From positions 30,434,472 to 30,498,471 of the forward strand of contig NC_089276.1 in the NCBI RefSeq assembly GCF_963678975.1: a stretch of DNA of 64,000 bases, in the 5' to 3' direction. The DNA comes from Dysidea avara (lineage: Eukaryota > Porifera > Demospongiae > Dictyoceratida > Dysideidae). Positions within the stretch are counted from its first letter, which is position 1. Each line of letters opens with the position of its first letter. Shown here one piece after another: positions 24,712 through 37,589 of the stretch. A program made the translations under genes and the position numbers. Below the pieces are notes generated by a model, which ran no database searches, was not told the origin of the DNA, and worked only from the letters and a program-made list of their open reading frames with translations.

Positions 24712-27700
24712 TCATATGTCATCAAATATTCTTCTCTGGTTAGTTGACCTCCCATAAGAGACCGGTCTAGTTTGTTTACTACTTGTTTCTGTATCAGAGT
24801 CTCTAGCTGTTGCATTCACTGACAATAGTCTAATATCATCATCACCACTGTCTTGTGGGTCATCTTCTCTACGTCTAATATGTTGGTATTTTGCAGCGAC
24901 CATTTTCGCTCTTTGTTTGGAGGTGTAACTTCTGGCCTTGCTGAACAAGCCGGTAAGGGCAGACCGGTCTGTTGCTATAGGTTTTCTCTTAGACTTGGAG
25001 TATTCTTTAAGTTGAGCTAGTCGTCGCTGTAGCTCAGGTGAGTCCCTTGTGTATTCCTCTAACGATGAGTGGTCATACTGTAATGATATGTAACATAGTT
25101 GGCATGATTACTGGTAGTTTCTATATAATGCTCACCCAACTCCTTTGTATTCCTCGGGATATGTTCCTCTCTCTTAGTCGTCTCTCTGGAGTATAGATAA
25201 TCACAACTAAATTCTCTAATAATACACACACCTACACTATAACCTAGCAAGCAAATAAACAAACCAAGTTTGTCCTAACCAAAGGACTAGAAGGTCGAAA
25301 GGTTTGCACAATCAATCATATAGCATGTACATAGTGGTTGGAAATGTAATAATATGTGACCCGGTCTGCGAAAGCTTATAGCCTTTTTAAATTGTCAAGT
25401 TTGACTAATTATAACTCCTCACGTTTTCAACCTATCACCTTCATATTACACCAAGCCATAGTGCTATGTTAGGGGGTATAAGGGGAACAAATTTCAGGGT
25501 GATACCACATTCACAAGTCACATTAAATGTAGCCAAGTACATCCAATTGAAAAGGATATAAGACCCCTTTTCACAGACCAGGTCACATTATGTAAAAGTA
25601 GATAGTGAAACTTGCCAATCATAATGGCTGGCTGGTGAGACTACACTATACATAACGGCTTAAAGACATAACTTTATTTCACAAGTTAAACTATTATGAA
25701 AGTACAGTCAGTATGTGGTACTGCATATAAAAAAAACTTCTAACCTCGTTTCATCAGGGTTTTCCCTTCATCAATAAAGTCAATGGAGAATTCATCTTCT
25801 CCTAAGAAGCTCTCGTAGCCGAGGAGGGACATGATGCGTGTACCCAGTTTGAAGAATGTAGCAATACACAGAACAAAGATCAGTATTGGGTAGTAGATGT
25901 AGAAACCTCTACTGAGCCAAGGAATCAGACCTGGCTCTCCAGTTACCTGTAATGGTACATTGTAATAACACTCTATAAGATACAAGTACAAGCAAAAAAT
26001 AGGAATTTTAAGGGACAGTGTATAATGCTGCAATAAAAAGTACTGAAACAAGCTGGATCAGAGTAGTACGTAATGTCCAAATACTGTGAACAATAAGAAG
26101 TTAATATCCCTACTGTGCTACACTCAAAATGCACAGTAGGGATATTCACTTCTTATTGTTGTACAGTATTTGGATATTACATACTACTCCAATCTAGTTT
26201 GTTTCAGTACTTTTTATTGCAGCACTATACACTGAACATTTTTTTGCAAGCTCATGACTATTAAATAGCGTGCTTTTCACAAAACCAGTCACAACATTAT
26301 AGAGTTAATCATAGCACTATATACTAGATTATGACTCATACAATAACAACTGATTAGTGGGCGTGGCTCTACATAAACCTGCAGACAATAACGGACATGG
26401 ATTCATGCATACCTAGAGATTGATAAATGGTTGTGGCTACCATATGCCTACAGGCAGTAATTTACATAAGTAGGTGTGACTCACGAAAGAAGCAGGGCTA
26501 TGCTATGACATGTTACTACATGTCTACTAATTAATTTAGCACGTGATCCAATCCAGGATAATCTGTAAAGCAGGACCTGGATGACCCGACTCGGCTTTAA
26601 CGCTGTTACTAAACTATATTTATTGACTTACACATGGCTAGTTCGCCGTGAGTTGCTCTCACTGATTGATATCAACTACCAACTGTGTTCAAATAGTTTG
26701 GTGCAATGCTAACTAACCATGTGTATTTGGATAGTTTGATACACCCATAGATGGAAGCCCTACTGTCACTATTAGCAGTAGAAATGACTAATGGCCATGG
26801 TAAAGAAGGACAAAAGGTAAGACAATAGTGCAAGCATTGTATGTTTATCAATATACCAAAGGTTTTTTCTTCATGGAATTAGAAACGTTTCTGTGAAAAA
26901 ATTAGGGCTGTAGCTGTAACCAGTTTTCCACTACACTTGCCTGAACATGTCAGGCAGGCAGGTATTACAAAATTCCATTGAATTAAAAAAAAAAATTCTG
27001 TAGCAACTTGACAGAAACATTTCGGGTCGATCTGAAGACACTTTTGGGCTTGATTGTACCCATGCAATACTGTCATGTTGTTGTGAGGAAAAATCGAGGC
27101 AGGTTTTTGGGTTGTATTATATTACGGGCCATGCCCACACCTTTGATGTCTGTACTGTATGATTATTGACAAGTATAAGAGTGTTGCACAGTAGGGATAT
27201 TCACTTCTTATTGTTTTACAGTATTTGGACATTACGTACTACTCCGATCCAGCTTGTTTCAGTACTTTTTATTGCAGCATTATACACTGTCCCTAATCTA
27301 ATTTAAAATTCCAAATTTTTTCTTATACTTGTTTGTGAAGTTTTTTGCAAGCTCATGACCACTAAATATCTGCTGAGTTACTCACAGCACTATTATACTA
27401 GATTATGGCTCATACAATAACAACTGATCAGTGGGCGTGGCTCTACATAAGCCTGCAGACAATAATGGACGTGGATCCGTGCATATCTACATGCGCGTGG
27501 CTACCATATGTCTACAGACAGTAATTTACGTAAGTGGGCGTGGATTTGTGCATACCTACACACTGATGAGTGGACGTGGCTATCATATGTCTACAGACTG
27601 TAATTTACGTAAGTGAGCGTGGCTCACGAAAGAAGCAGAGCTACGCTATGACGTGTGGTAACACGTCCACATTTAATTTAGCACGTGGAGTCAGACCCGA

Positions 27701-30700
27701 ATAACCTGTAAAGCAGGACCTGGATGACCTGACTCGGTTTAACATTGTTACTAAATAAACTATATTTATAGACTTACACATTGCTATATATAGTTCACTG
27801 TGAGTTGCTCTCTCTGATCAATATCAACAGCGAGTCAGACGTACGCGTGTGTTTTGGTACAACCGGCGACCACGTGTATTTGAATAGTTTGATGCAATAT
27901 ACCGTACGCAAGGAAATTTTGACGTCAAAAAAATTTGACGAATTTGACAAATAGGTTTAATTCGTCAAATTTAAATTCGCCAAATGTTTATAAGCGCCCT
28001 TAAAAGTACAGGTTTTGCCTACAATTTCTTGATTTTCGTCAACAATTTATTCGTCAAATCTGCTGAAGCCTGAATTTGTCAAAATTTCCTTGCGTACGGT
28101 ACACTGGTATGGAAGCCGTACTGTAGTCTATTAACACTCAGTGGTAGAACCTTGACTGATGGCTATGGTAAAGAAGGATAAAAGGTAAGACAATAGTGCA
28201 AGCATTGTATGTTTATCAATATACCAAAGGTTTTTTCTTAAGCGATCTAGAAACGTTTCTGCGAAAGAATTAGGGCTGTAGCTGTAGCCAGTTTTCCACT
28301 AAGCTTGACTGAAGGCGTCAGGCAGGTAGGCAGGCAGTAGAAAATTCCATTGACTAAAAAATTCTGTAGCAACTTGATGGAAACGTTTCGGGTCGATCTG
28401 AAGACACTTTTGGGCTTGGTTTTACAAAACCAATACTGTCATGTTGTTGTGAGGAAAAATCGCGGCAGCTTTTTGGGTTATATTATATCACGGATCGCCC
28501 CCACACCTTCGATGTCCCTAATATACAGTACTATCGTACTGTATGATACATTTTTGCACTAATTTCTGAATGACTCAAATGATGCAGTTGCAAGAAATTT
28601 GGAATTACGTATATGAAATAGATGACCTTGTAGTTTCTTTTCTCTATTTGGAATTAGGCCATTCACTGGGACTAAACGTACTAAAATACTACATATCCTA
28701 GCATTTTGAGTCAGTGCTGGAAAATTCACCAAACCAGTGTTCTAACTATATATGTATATAACAACTGGAGTAATGCTGACATAACAAACACACTACAATA
28801 AACAAACTACAGTGAAAGCTGTGTATTAGGGACTGACCAAAAGTGTCTTGATTATCAAGGTGTCCTGATTTTCTAGGTCAGCAAGGGACATTACCAAGTG
28901 TCTAGATTACACAGGTATCTTCATTCGTGACCGATCTGTGAAAACCCGACACAATCGTGTAAGTCTAAATTTACAGTATAAAGCATTGAATATAATGGGT
29001 GAAATTCTTGTGTAGTATTAAAAAAGTTCCGTAAATTTTTCAAATGCCTCTTTTTTAGTGAAGGAAGGGACTAACAATAAAAACTTGGATATCATCTTAT
29101 TCGCCTGCCCAAGAGCAGCTGGAAAATCTTTGTTTCGTTGTAGTAGACCAAAGGGTATGCAAGTTATGAGCATTTGTTTATGTCACGTCGAAGCAATCAT
29201 ATGCGATCAAATTTTCTTCACAACTTTCGCCTTTGTATGTAGTGAAGAAAGGCGAGTAAAGGACAAACTTACCCAGTAAATGATTCCCCTATTCATGGTG
29301 AACACGATGCTGAAAATTTCAGCTCTGCATCTCAATCCGTTGGTAAGTTATAACTGTTTTTGTAAGCTCCTGTAATTTATTTTCCCTATACCTGCTGTAC
29401 AAATCAATTTTTATGTAGTTGCTACTTTGCAGGGCTGTAACTTCCAAAGTTATTGGCATATCAGGCTGAAACTTTGCCAGAGGGTACACACTTGGCTAAG
29501 TACAGTAGATTATAAATATTTAATACACAGGAATTTGAAAAATGCACGATTGTCACATTTTCAAGTTTCCTGTTATCAAGAGTACATAATATTATATACT
29601 CTTGATGTTATGTTCCACCAACAACAACACACCTTGGTGAATGCAGTGACGGGCACATTCTCATCATTACTGTGACCCAGTCTGATGACATTGATCATGT
29701 ACAAGTAATTGAGACATATTGGCAGTGCCAGTCTAGTCAGTAACCTGTAGAGGACACATGTAGTAATACACAAAGATTACATGCAAAGAGGATGCACAAA
29801 GGAGTCAGTTCAGTATGGCATGTTGGTTAAAACACTTTATAGAGTGGATATATTTTTAAGTGACACATACGATACACAGACACTAGCTCACATGGTACTG
29901 AACAACAGGCTGTACTCGTCAGTGGAGTGGCTGGGAGACAGGTAATACAGGTTGAACACCTTGATCTTGAACACTGTGTAGTAGGCACACCAGCTAAGGT
30001 AGGCCACTGTCACTATGGAAACAATCTGAGGAGACACACAGAGGTAACATCATTACTATACTATTAGTATAAACATTGTTTCATTAATGGGTCTGACTGC
30101 TCTATTAGAGTATTTTGGTCCAGTGCTTGCCAAAATTATTCCTTGTGGTGTCACTATTTGTGAATATAATTTTTGGATAAGCCATACTACCAGATCATCC
30201 ACATGTATGTATGCAGTACAAACAAATGCATATACTTCGAGATTATCTCAATAAAACTGCTACACTATACAGTGACATCACAATACGGTACACATGGATG
30301 TCAATGTTCTTATGTTTTGATACATAAAGCTTATTCCTTTACATACAGTGCTCCATTCAACTACTAAGAACATACATGCACCAACAACTGAACAAGTCTT
30401 TCGCCTTGGGGTTTATCAACAGTAAACTTCCAAGTCAATGCAATTAAGCAAGGGTAACACAATAATACTACATACACTCCACCTCACCTCCACAATGGCA
30501 TAGTTATTCTTATTATGGCCATGATACACCAGGGTGGAACATATAGACAAGTAGTTGTTCTCCCCACCAATGGGAATACCAAATGTTGACTCAGACCATA
30601 CAATGACCACTGATAATAGAGCCAATACCACAGCAACCACCAGGAACACCCAGTCCCTGAACCACACCTTCCAGTACCACTCTGTGTGGGCAGGAGTAAC

Positions 30701-33700
30701 CATGGCGACTAGTTGTGATGTTCTATATGATGCTCACCTAGGACAGGTAGAAATGCTTCAAGGTACCTGTGCCTGGGTTCCCTGACTGAAGACTTGAACA
30801 CTCTAATGGGATAAGGGAAATGATTAATATCGTATGTGATACAGTACACACACAATACACAGCACAAATTTTGATCAGCAAAGCAGATTATCAAGACTAG
30901 TTGCGCGACCAAAAAACTACGAAGCACATGCACACAATTTACGATACACAAGTACAGTAATACTTCCACAGTTCAAACAGATGTGTACCAGCTCTGTCAC
31001 AAAAGACGTAAATACATAGCCCCTATTCTATTACAGCATACACTTACAAGGCTATAATAGCACAAACACTCTAACAGAACAGTCACAATTCAAAACACTA
31101 TATTACAGTCTACTTATTGACAAGCGCATACTGTACCTCTCATTAGATTTAGCATTAGCTACAGTATCTTCAAGGTCCAACAATCGATCAGCGAGCTCCT
31201 CCCACTCCCTATATGTGTATAAGCAATAGCGAGTAGTGTACAATATGAACCATAGCATCAGTTACAAAACACTAAGTATATGTACAAACCACACATCTAA
31301 AAGATTCATACACAAGGAATAGAGCACATTAACTATGCTTGCTACAGTACATAATATGAGTCCTAAACATGCTACAACATACAGTGAAGCCTTTAGGAAC
31401 ATTCTACATGAAGGACTCAAAAGAAAACTTAGTAGGTCCTGAAAAGGTTGGGTTCCATATTTTTGCAGTAATCACAAAGACTTTGTGACAAAGTATGTGT
31501 CTTTTATAGACAGGTTCCACAGTACTAAAATACACCATGACATAGTACATACAGTTGTTTTCGATGAGTCACTCTCAGAGCCTTGATAGTCTTCCCTAGT
31601 AATGACTCCAGTGAGCTGAGGCTGGTGGGGTCCACGTCAATGTCACCACGGTAATCCTCAAAGTCGTCTTGACCTTGATCAAAGTCTTGTCTCATTTCCT
31701 CGGGAAATTTGGCAATGATTCGATCAATGTACTTGCGCATCTTATGATTGTAGCGTACTTCTTGAGACAGAGACTTGACTCTCTGTGATAGGGTGAATCA
31801 ATTGAAGGTACACAAAGAAAACAAAAATAAAAATGGAAATTATGGAATATAGTGGAACCCCTTAAACCTGCAGAAAACTTTTCAGAAATGTGTTTTTACA
31901 CAATAAGGGCACTCATGGTGACACTAGGTGGGGTAACTTAATTCTTACGGTCTACAAATACACATAGACTAAAAGTGTGTTTACTGGGATACTTGGAGAA
32001 GGTTAAATGAACACTGTAACTACAGTGGCTTACTTGTTATGAAGCGGTGAACAGCGATGAGTTGCGTCTTTGCGTTTCTAAATTCTTGCCATGTGTTTAA
32101 TTTCAATTGTGGATTTACTCACGTGAATCATATATGGCCTGATACAAAATTTCCCGACGAATTGAATGGAAGTTGTTGCAAGGCGATAGGATCAACTACC
32201 ATCGAGTTATCGACCATTTTATAAAGATATGTAAAGGGTTTGTGTGTTTCCTTACCGAAAAGTTATTTTCATGACTAGTTTTGGTCTCACCATTTAGCGT
32301 TAGGGTAAAACCCTACTGGTACCATTTTAATCCTTGCTACATCACAAGTAGAATGATGTAAATTGCATAGCCATAGGATGGACGCTGCTATAGTTACAGC
32401 GCTTTGTGCAAAGCATGTGTTTAAATCCAGTTTTCTGGATTATGCGGGTTTAAGGGTTAAAGAGGACACCTTGAAATATGGTACACATATTTAGACTGCT
32501 GAAATCAGGACACTTCTATAATAAAGACACTTTAGCAAGTCCCAGGGGCTCCGTTCCACCCTGTAAAAAGCAGGCTTTGAGATACTGCATTTACAAACCA
32601 GAAAACTTGGTGAGTATTGCCATGTAGGTCAATTGCACCCCAGCAGTAATAATGGGGGGAACCTCAATAAAAGGTATAATATATGTTCTGCCATTGTTGT
32701 CTGCACAAACAACACTACAATTTTAATAATACAAGCAGGATGAATTTCTGCATACAATTCACACATAAATTAGTTGTGAATAGCCTCTATAGATCCAATT
32801 CAGCATTGTACTCAATGGTGGATAGCCTAGAAAGCCTGGTTTACAAGTTACAACTTGACTTACCAATGAAATTAAAAAAGCATGCTACTGGTACATAGTT
32901 TGTGTTATAGAAATTAATGTGACTAATATGAACAGAGGAATATACTCTAGCACCCAGTAACCATAAATACATTATTAGTAGCCATACAGTCATTTACAAG
33001 CAGATTGGGACATATTTAAACCATCTCAAGGTCCTTATTAATAAGGTGACCTGATTTCACGAATATACAGTATACAATATAATTTGACTAAGAAAATTTT
33101 CTAGTGACATACATGCATATATTTCCCCATGCCTAACCAATACATATATGTCCACTACTGTGCAATGATAAATTGTAATTGAACTCACCTCAGTAACATC
33201 CCTTAGGTTACCCCTAGCCTCAGACAGATCTCCATACAGTTTGGCAGCCTTGAAGTAGGAGTGTTGAAGTGAGTACTTGCGTCGTGAGGCATAGAAGAAA
33301 CTACGAGGTACCTCCACTAGACCGTATCCTAGCAACACGGTGACAATCAACAGTCCCCAAGTGTTACATGCTGTTGCTACGACAACAGGTAGGTCAAAAC
33401 TGAAGGGTACAAACACAAGTAATGTAATAAATATTAGCAAAATATTGTTACAGAAAGGTTTTACGACAAACTACCACAGGAAGTGATCACACAGAGGAAG
33501 TGTTTAGATCACACGATGTTGTAGTGCAAAACCAAGAGTAACAAGTTCACCTGATTGAATGCCTCGGATCATTCTAAGGGACAAGTTTCCTGATCAACTT
33601 ATTAGTGAGGAATTCTGATTTCAGAGGTTCAAACAACTATGTAAAATTGTCATGGTGGAATGCTGGCAGCGCATACTGCAGGCCTCTGATAGTCTTTGAA

Positions 33701-35820
33701 GAGGTTTGCCAACGAATAAGAAACTTGTAATAAACAATAGTGATTCAGGTGACAGAGGGCTAAGTCCTTTGGCCCCTGGGAAAATCCTTTTAAAAACACT
33801 TCCAATTTGCTATATTGTTAGTTTTAGCCCTGTATCACCTAAATCTTGATATCGGCGGTCTTTACTGCCTTCTCCTTCATCCAAACTTATCGAAAGCTTA
33901 TTCATGAAAGATTCCATTAAACATTACCCCATCTCTGTAAATTGCAGTATGCGGATATTACAGAGGTTTGCACATGACTGTTTATTTAGAGCCATGGCGT
34001 TCGGGGTTAAAGGATTAAACGTGTGCCACCAATACCAAGAGTATTTGAATGGTGTAATATTATGATAACTGAATAACACGGGATATTTCGAAATGGTAAT
34101 GTGTCCATGACAAGTTTTACATATCTCCAGCTAGTCAAGAAAATGGTGGCACCAACAAGCATGCTACCACACCTGAGCTGCTTGCTAGAACTGTAACATT
34201 AGCCATTCCCCTTTAATGCTATTGTGTTTTCATTCAGTTCAGTGGGCTAAATACAGAAACCAGTAATAGCAACATAAAGTCATTAAACCAGCTAACATGC
34301 TATTCAATATTCTTGGTTATATTTTGTCAATACAAAAGGGACCATGGACAAGTCCACATTTTAGGGTGTCCCTTCGAAGGGTTTCACTGTAATACACAAA
34401 CAGCCTCACCAATTGTACTTGTATACAAACACACAAGTAGTCATACATACATACATAAATACCACTCACATTTCCACTACACCCTTGGCCAACATGTAGA
34501 TGAATATGATCGTGAAGATGACCAGCAGAGTGAGGTAGACTATGATGTTCTCGATGATGGCACGGAACACTTTTTTGGTGATGCTGAAGTAGCTGGCCAA
34601 CACGTAGGACTGAGCCAGTGGCAGAATAACCCTAACAGTGTGAAATGGAGTAACTATGTATGCTATAGTATGCAGTGTTGGGGCAATTACTTTTTAAAAC
34701 TCATAACTGCACTTGCCACTAAAACTATTTAGTTACGTCCATAAAATAAAGTGACTGTAATAATATCACATATTATATTATTTTGTGTCCACAGCCTTAA
34801 GCTGTCATGTGTGAAACTACCACCTTATCATGTGACATGATAGCGTTATTGGACAATATGTAAATCTTGTATTCAAGAGAAAGTAACTGGTCAATAAGCT
34901 ACATTCATTAAGTAGAGGTGGGCTTAGTTACTTTGTTGTGGCTAGGCGTTACTCAGTGGATTAGTAATGAGATCGGTAACTTTACTTGTAGTAATAAAAT
35001 TTTTGATTCATTACAGTAACTTTATTACTTAGGTACCATGTTACATTTGTAAGTAAAGTAACTTGAGTTATATTACTAGTTTTTATAGGATATTTCGTTA
35101 CATAACTTAGTAATAATATTACGTAACTCATTACATAAGTAATGCGCTAAGTAGTACGTCAATGGAATTGACGTAGAAATGTTAACAGTCCTAAGATTAT
35201 AATACCACAAGCTAATATGAAATGTAATATGGCAAGTGACACATGATGCCAATTCTGCAATTTACTGTAATACAAATGCATACATACATGCGTGAGCACA
35301 CACAAACACATATATCAATGTACCATACATATACAACTGTACGTACTCACCATGAGAACGCAGCAAACAACCAATAGATAATGTACCACATGATTTTGAG
35401 AGGCAGCTCACAAATAAACGAAGCTGACCTGTGACACTTGTCACTACAGAAGTCATCCTGCATTTCTGTAGTATCAGAACAACCATAGCCTGAACAACAA
35501 GAATCATTGTCGTTATTATCCGTAAAATTATCCGGACATTGGTTAACGTTGCCAAGGCAATTGTGATAAAACGCCTACACAATCAACACCACACAGAAGC
35601 ATTAAATAGAAAATGACAAATAAATTATAATACTCACCGATGTAACATCAACGGGCAATACAAACACAATGAAGAACGACAGAAACCAAATCATCAGTGT
35701 GGTACCGGTCACCAACGGGTTTTGCTTCCTCAAGTTGGCATAGCGGTACACCATAAACAAAGCGAGAACAAAAGCAACTATTCCTTCCGCTGTTAATATA
35801 CCTGGGGCCGCTGAGGCCAT
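24712..35820 (-). CDS. LMBRD2: LMBRD2, multi-pass membrane protein (13 exons, 743 aa)
   Basis: LMBRD2 belongs to the LMBR1/limb-region family of about nine-span membrane proteins; the human protein has been linked to beta2-adrenergic receptor signalling. Exons (minus): 35638-35820, 35351-35574, 34470-34631, 33189-33399, 31553-31782, 31137-31208, 30738-30802, 30488-30708, 29892-30025, 29633-29744, 25745-25946, 25136-25185, 24712-25077. All splice phases agree (2232 nt); human is about 695 aa. The first two membrane spans (exon 1) end in FVLPVDV. The outer loop at residues 67-116 has eight cysteines and an N-F-T glycosylation site at 77. Later family blocks are NTWGLL.VTVLLGYGLVEVPRS, YFKAAKL, RYNHKMRK, TEWYWKVWFRD, VVIVWSE, SPSHSTDEYSLLFS, GFYIYYPIL, LGTRIMSLLG and the C-terminal RRIFDDI. 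Intron 10 (29632 to 25947) holds a tandem pair of fold-back elements. Looks intact. Confidence 0.96.
25355..25587. mobile_element. 233-bp MITE with TIR TGTGACC
   Basis: The left end TGTGACCCGGTCTGCGAAA and the inverted right end TGTGACCTGGTCTGTGAAA agree at 17 of 19 positions. No coding. It lies in the LMBRD2 intron between exons 11 and 12 and is related by its ends to the element at 15246. Confidence 0.75.
25980..27171. mobile_element. composite fold-back element, copy 4 (tandem unit 1)
   Basis: A palindromic end (25982-26240, arms ACAAGTACAAGC..GGAATTTTA and AAAAAGTACTGAAACAAGC with complement) is followed by a 0.9-kb body. The body ends like copies 1 and 2: ATTTCGGGTCGATCTGAAG, GGGCCATGCCCACACCTTTG, GTACTGTATGAT. 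Its middle differs from theirs, so it is a subfamily. The palindromic end lies just upstream (genomically right) of exon 11 of LMBRD2, within intron 10. Confidence 0.65.
27172..28555. mobile_element. composite fold-back element, copy 5 (tandem unit 2)
   Basis: This unit repeats unit 1 head to tail. It starts with only half of the palindrome (about 27172-27335) and then the body, with long shared stretches such as AATAACAACTGAT.AGTGGGCGTGG, GTAAAGCAGGACCTGGATGAC and AGTGCAAGCATTGTATGTTTATC. It carries an extra TA-flanked MITE at 27900-28101 and a local duplication of TAATTTACGTAAGTG.GCGTGG (27520-27620). It ends GTCCCTAATATACAGTA..GTACTGTATGATAC. Confidence 0.65.
27900..28101. mobile_element. 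202-bp TA-flanked MITE with perfect 22-bp TIR
   Basis: TA at 27900-27901 and 28100-28101 flank perfect inverted ends CCGTACGCAAGGAAATTTTG. Inner blocks TTTGACGAATTTGACAAAT and ATTCGTCAAAT recur in both orientations. The homologous place in the neighbouring unit 1 (about 26745) lacks it. Related by its ends to 17049. Confidence 0.88.
34673..35145. mobile_element. hAT-type MITE (CAGTGTTGGG family), copy 2, inverted
   Basis: It begins CAGTGTTGGGGCAATTAC and is the reverse complement of the 22896 copy through blocks such as TGTGTCCACAGCCTTAAGCTG and GGCTAGGCGTTACTCAGTGG. The far end is eroded: the CCAACACTG terminus is missing near 35145, and no target duplication is seen. It lies in LMBRD2 intron 2. 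Confidence 0.75.
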
Positions 35821-36004
35821 ATTGTGAGTATTTTACTCTGAAGACAAATGAACCGAAAATCTCGCCGAAAATCACTGAATCATTTTCAAAATATTTATTA
35901 TATGCGCATACAAAATATTTATTTTCAAAACAGGCGCAAACCATAGATAGTACCATAGATAATATGTCTATTATCTATGATAGTACCGATCGCAAGGAAA
36001 TTAG

Positions 36005-36250
36005 ATATTGTCGCGTCGCTGCAAGCTGTTAAAAGAAACTAGTGAAGTTCTCTGTGCTGGGCCGGATGGTGTAAAATTTAACGAGACATTTTATAGAGCG
36101 TACAAAGATATTGAGGAGGAAAAGAAGAAGGAGCAAGGAAAGTCAAAAGCTTGTAAAACTCTTTACTTATACCAAGCGGAGCGACTGCCTGTGCTACTGA
36201 GAGGCTTGGGAGAGGAGAGGGCTGGTAGCTGTAATGACTGCATCTTGTGA
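36005..36250 (+). other. orphan open frame head to head with LMBRD2
   Basis: A frame open from 36005 to the stop at 36248-36250 encodes about 81 residues with gene-like composition: a Glu/Lys-rich stretch (DIEEEKKKEQGKSKACKTLY) after DGVKFNETFYRAYK. It has no in-frame ATG; an in-frame TAG lies just upstream, and the only near-start is a TTG at 36008. It could be an exon whose acceptor was lost, a remnant of the gene whose later part is at 37590, or chance. It starts only 185 bp from the LMBRD2 start, next to a small hairpin at 35948-35988. Confidence 0.3.
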
Positions 36251-36324
36251 CAGGTACTCTGGCAACCTCGTTTAGGCTGACATAATATTAAGATTCCTTG
36301 CTTCCCTTGAAAGCATTCAGTTTA

Positions 36325-36702
36325 AGGCCACTCCAAATAAATTCTCTGTTTCCCGTCCTGGACTCAGGCATATTTGCATGCGGGCGGGCGATACATTTCC
36401 ATTATTTCATTATAAGATTGGCCAACTTTTCAAGCCATTATTTGCCTGGCACTGCCAAAAAGGCTGCATAAAAGCATTCTTAAGCTTGTTCCTTCCTTTG
36501 TAAGTTGCAAAAATAACACAAACGTAAAGTTTGTGCTGACTTGATAGCACTGCTGACACGTCAGCTGACATTTACTGAGCCTATTAGTATACAAGAATAA
36601 CCAGAAAATAATGGAAAAATACGGAATAATGGAATATTTAGAGCTGGTAGTAACCAGATGCGGGAGGTGGACGGGAAACAGAGAATTTATTTGGAGTGGC
36701 CT
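36325..36702. mobile_element. 378-bp MITE with ~33-bp TIR AGGCCACTCC
   Basis: The left end AGGCCACTCCAAATAAATTC continues TCTGTTTCCCGTCC; the right end is its inverted copy. A partial second copy is at 61271-61557 in the opposite sense. No coding capacity. Short GGCATGCGGGCGGG.GAT-like blocks inside recur outside the element at 36950-36990 and 37115-37140, suggesting further decayed copies nearby. Confidence 0.82.
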
Positions 36703-37301
36703 AATAGTGAGGGAGGTACTTGAATAAGGTAATAGTAATAGTGAGGTACTTGAAGAGATTCACTGCTAGTATTTGCCGAGGTATTTGCCCAGATGCCATG
36801 CACTAAATAACATCAAAAAATCACATCAAAGTCTAATTACCTAGTCTTCATCCTAATGACATGACCACACAACTGAACTCTCTGTCAGTATTAATATTTA
36901 GGTCATGTAACTGTCAAATGCAATAATAAATTTGCATGTGGCTCTAAAATTACCATGTGGGTGGGTGACAGGAAACAAGGAATCTACAATAATATTGGTG
37001 GCCTAAAATAATGGATAGCTGAGTTTTATAGTTGCTGACTGCTCTATTAGAGTATATTGATGTTTAACACAAATAATAAATCTTAATTACAATAACCAAT
37101 GCAGAAGGAAAAGTGGCATGCGGGCGGGTAATGGGAAGCAAGTAATGGATAAGTATTGGCCATATTCTTGCACTTGTTTTTATATTTTTTTAATGAATGG
37201 GCTTCAAATGCCATGCACTTTCTATTAAACACTTTAATCATTGCTCGTGACCACTGAAAAACTTTTACTGAGTAGCAGGTATTGTGGTATATAATGTAGT
37301 A

Positions 37302-37521
37302 CAGTGGAACCTCAGTTGTCCGGACCCCACTTATCCGGATTCTCGGTTAACTGAACCACGGAAATGACTGCTCTATTAGAGAAGTGACTGTTCCATTAGG
37401 GTATTTGAAATACTAATATTTCTATTTTAAGGTTATTTATGCTTAAGTTTCAGAGATACGGACTTTTCAGACTTATGGACCATCCCTGGTCCCAAAGGTT
37501 TGGATAACTGAGGTTCCAATG
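37302..37521. mobile_element. 220-bp pogo/Tigger-like MITE
   Basis: TA dinucleotides at 37300-37301 and 37522-37523 flank ends CAGTGGAACCTCAGTTGTCC and, inverted, CATTGGAACCTCAGTTATCC. This end type is typical of pogo/Tigger-class mariner relatives. No transposase. Confidence 0.8.
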
Positions 37522-37589
37522 TATTAGGAAAATGATCAGTTGTATGACACCAGATGGCACCAGGCACTAGTTATCATTGTATGCTATAG

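Noticed and set aside
29058-29279. 73-codon frame in LMBRD2 intron 10
   Set aside because: No splice support and no conserved motif; probably a repeat fragment or chance.
33057-33440. LMBRD2 exon 4 read as a longer independent frame
   Set aside because: Only 33189-33399 fits the splice sites, phases and family sequence; the extensions are intron.
34313-34732. 139-codon plus-strand frame
   Set aside because: It overlaps LMBRD2 exon 3 antisense and the edge of a hAT MITE; the conserved coding sequence is on the other strand.
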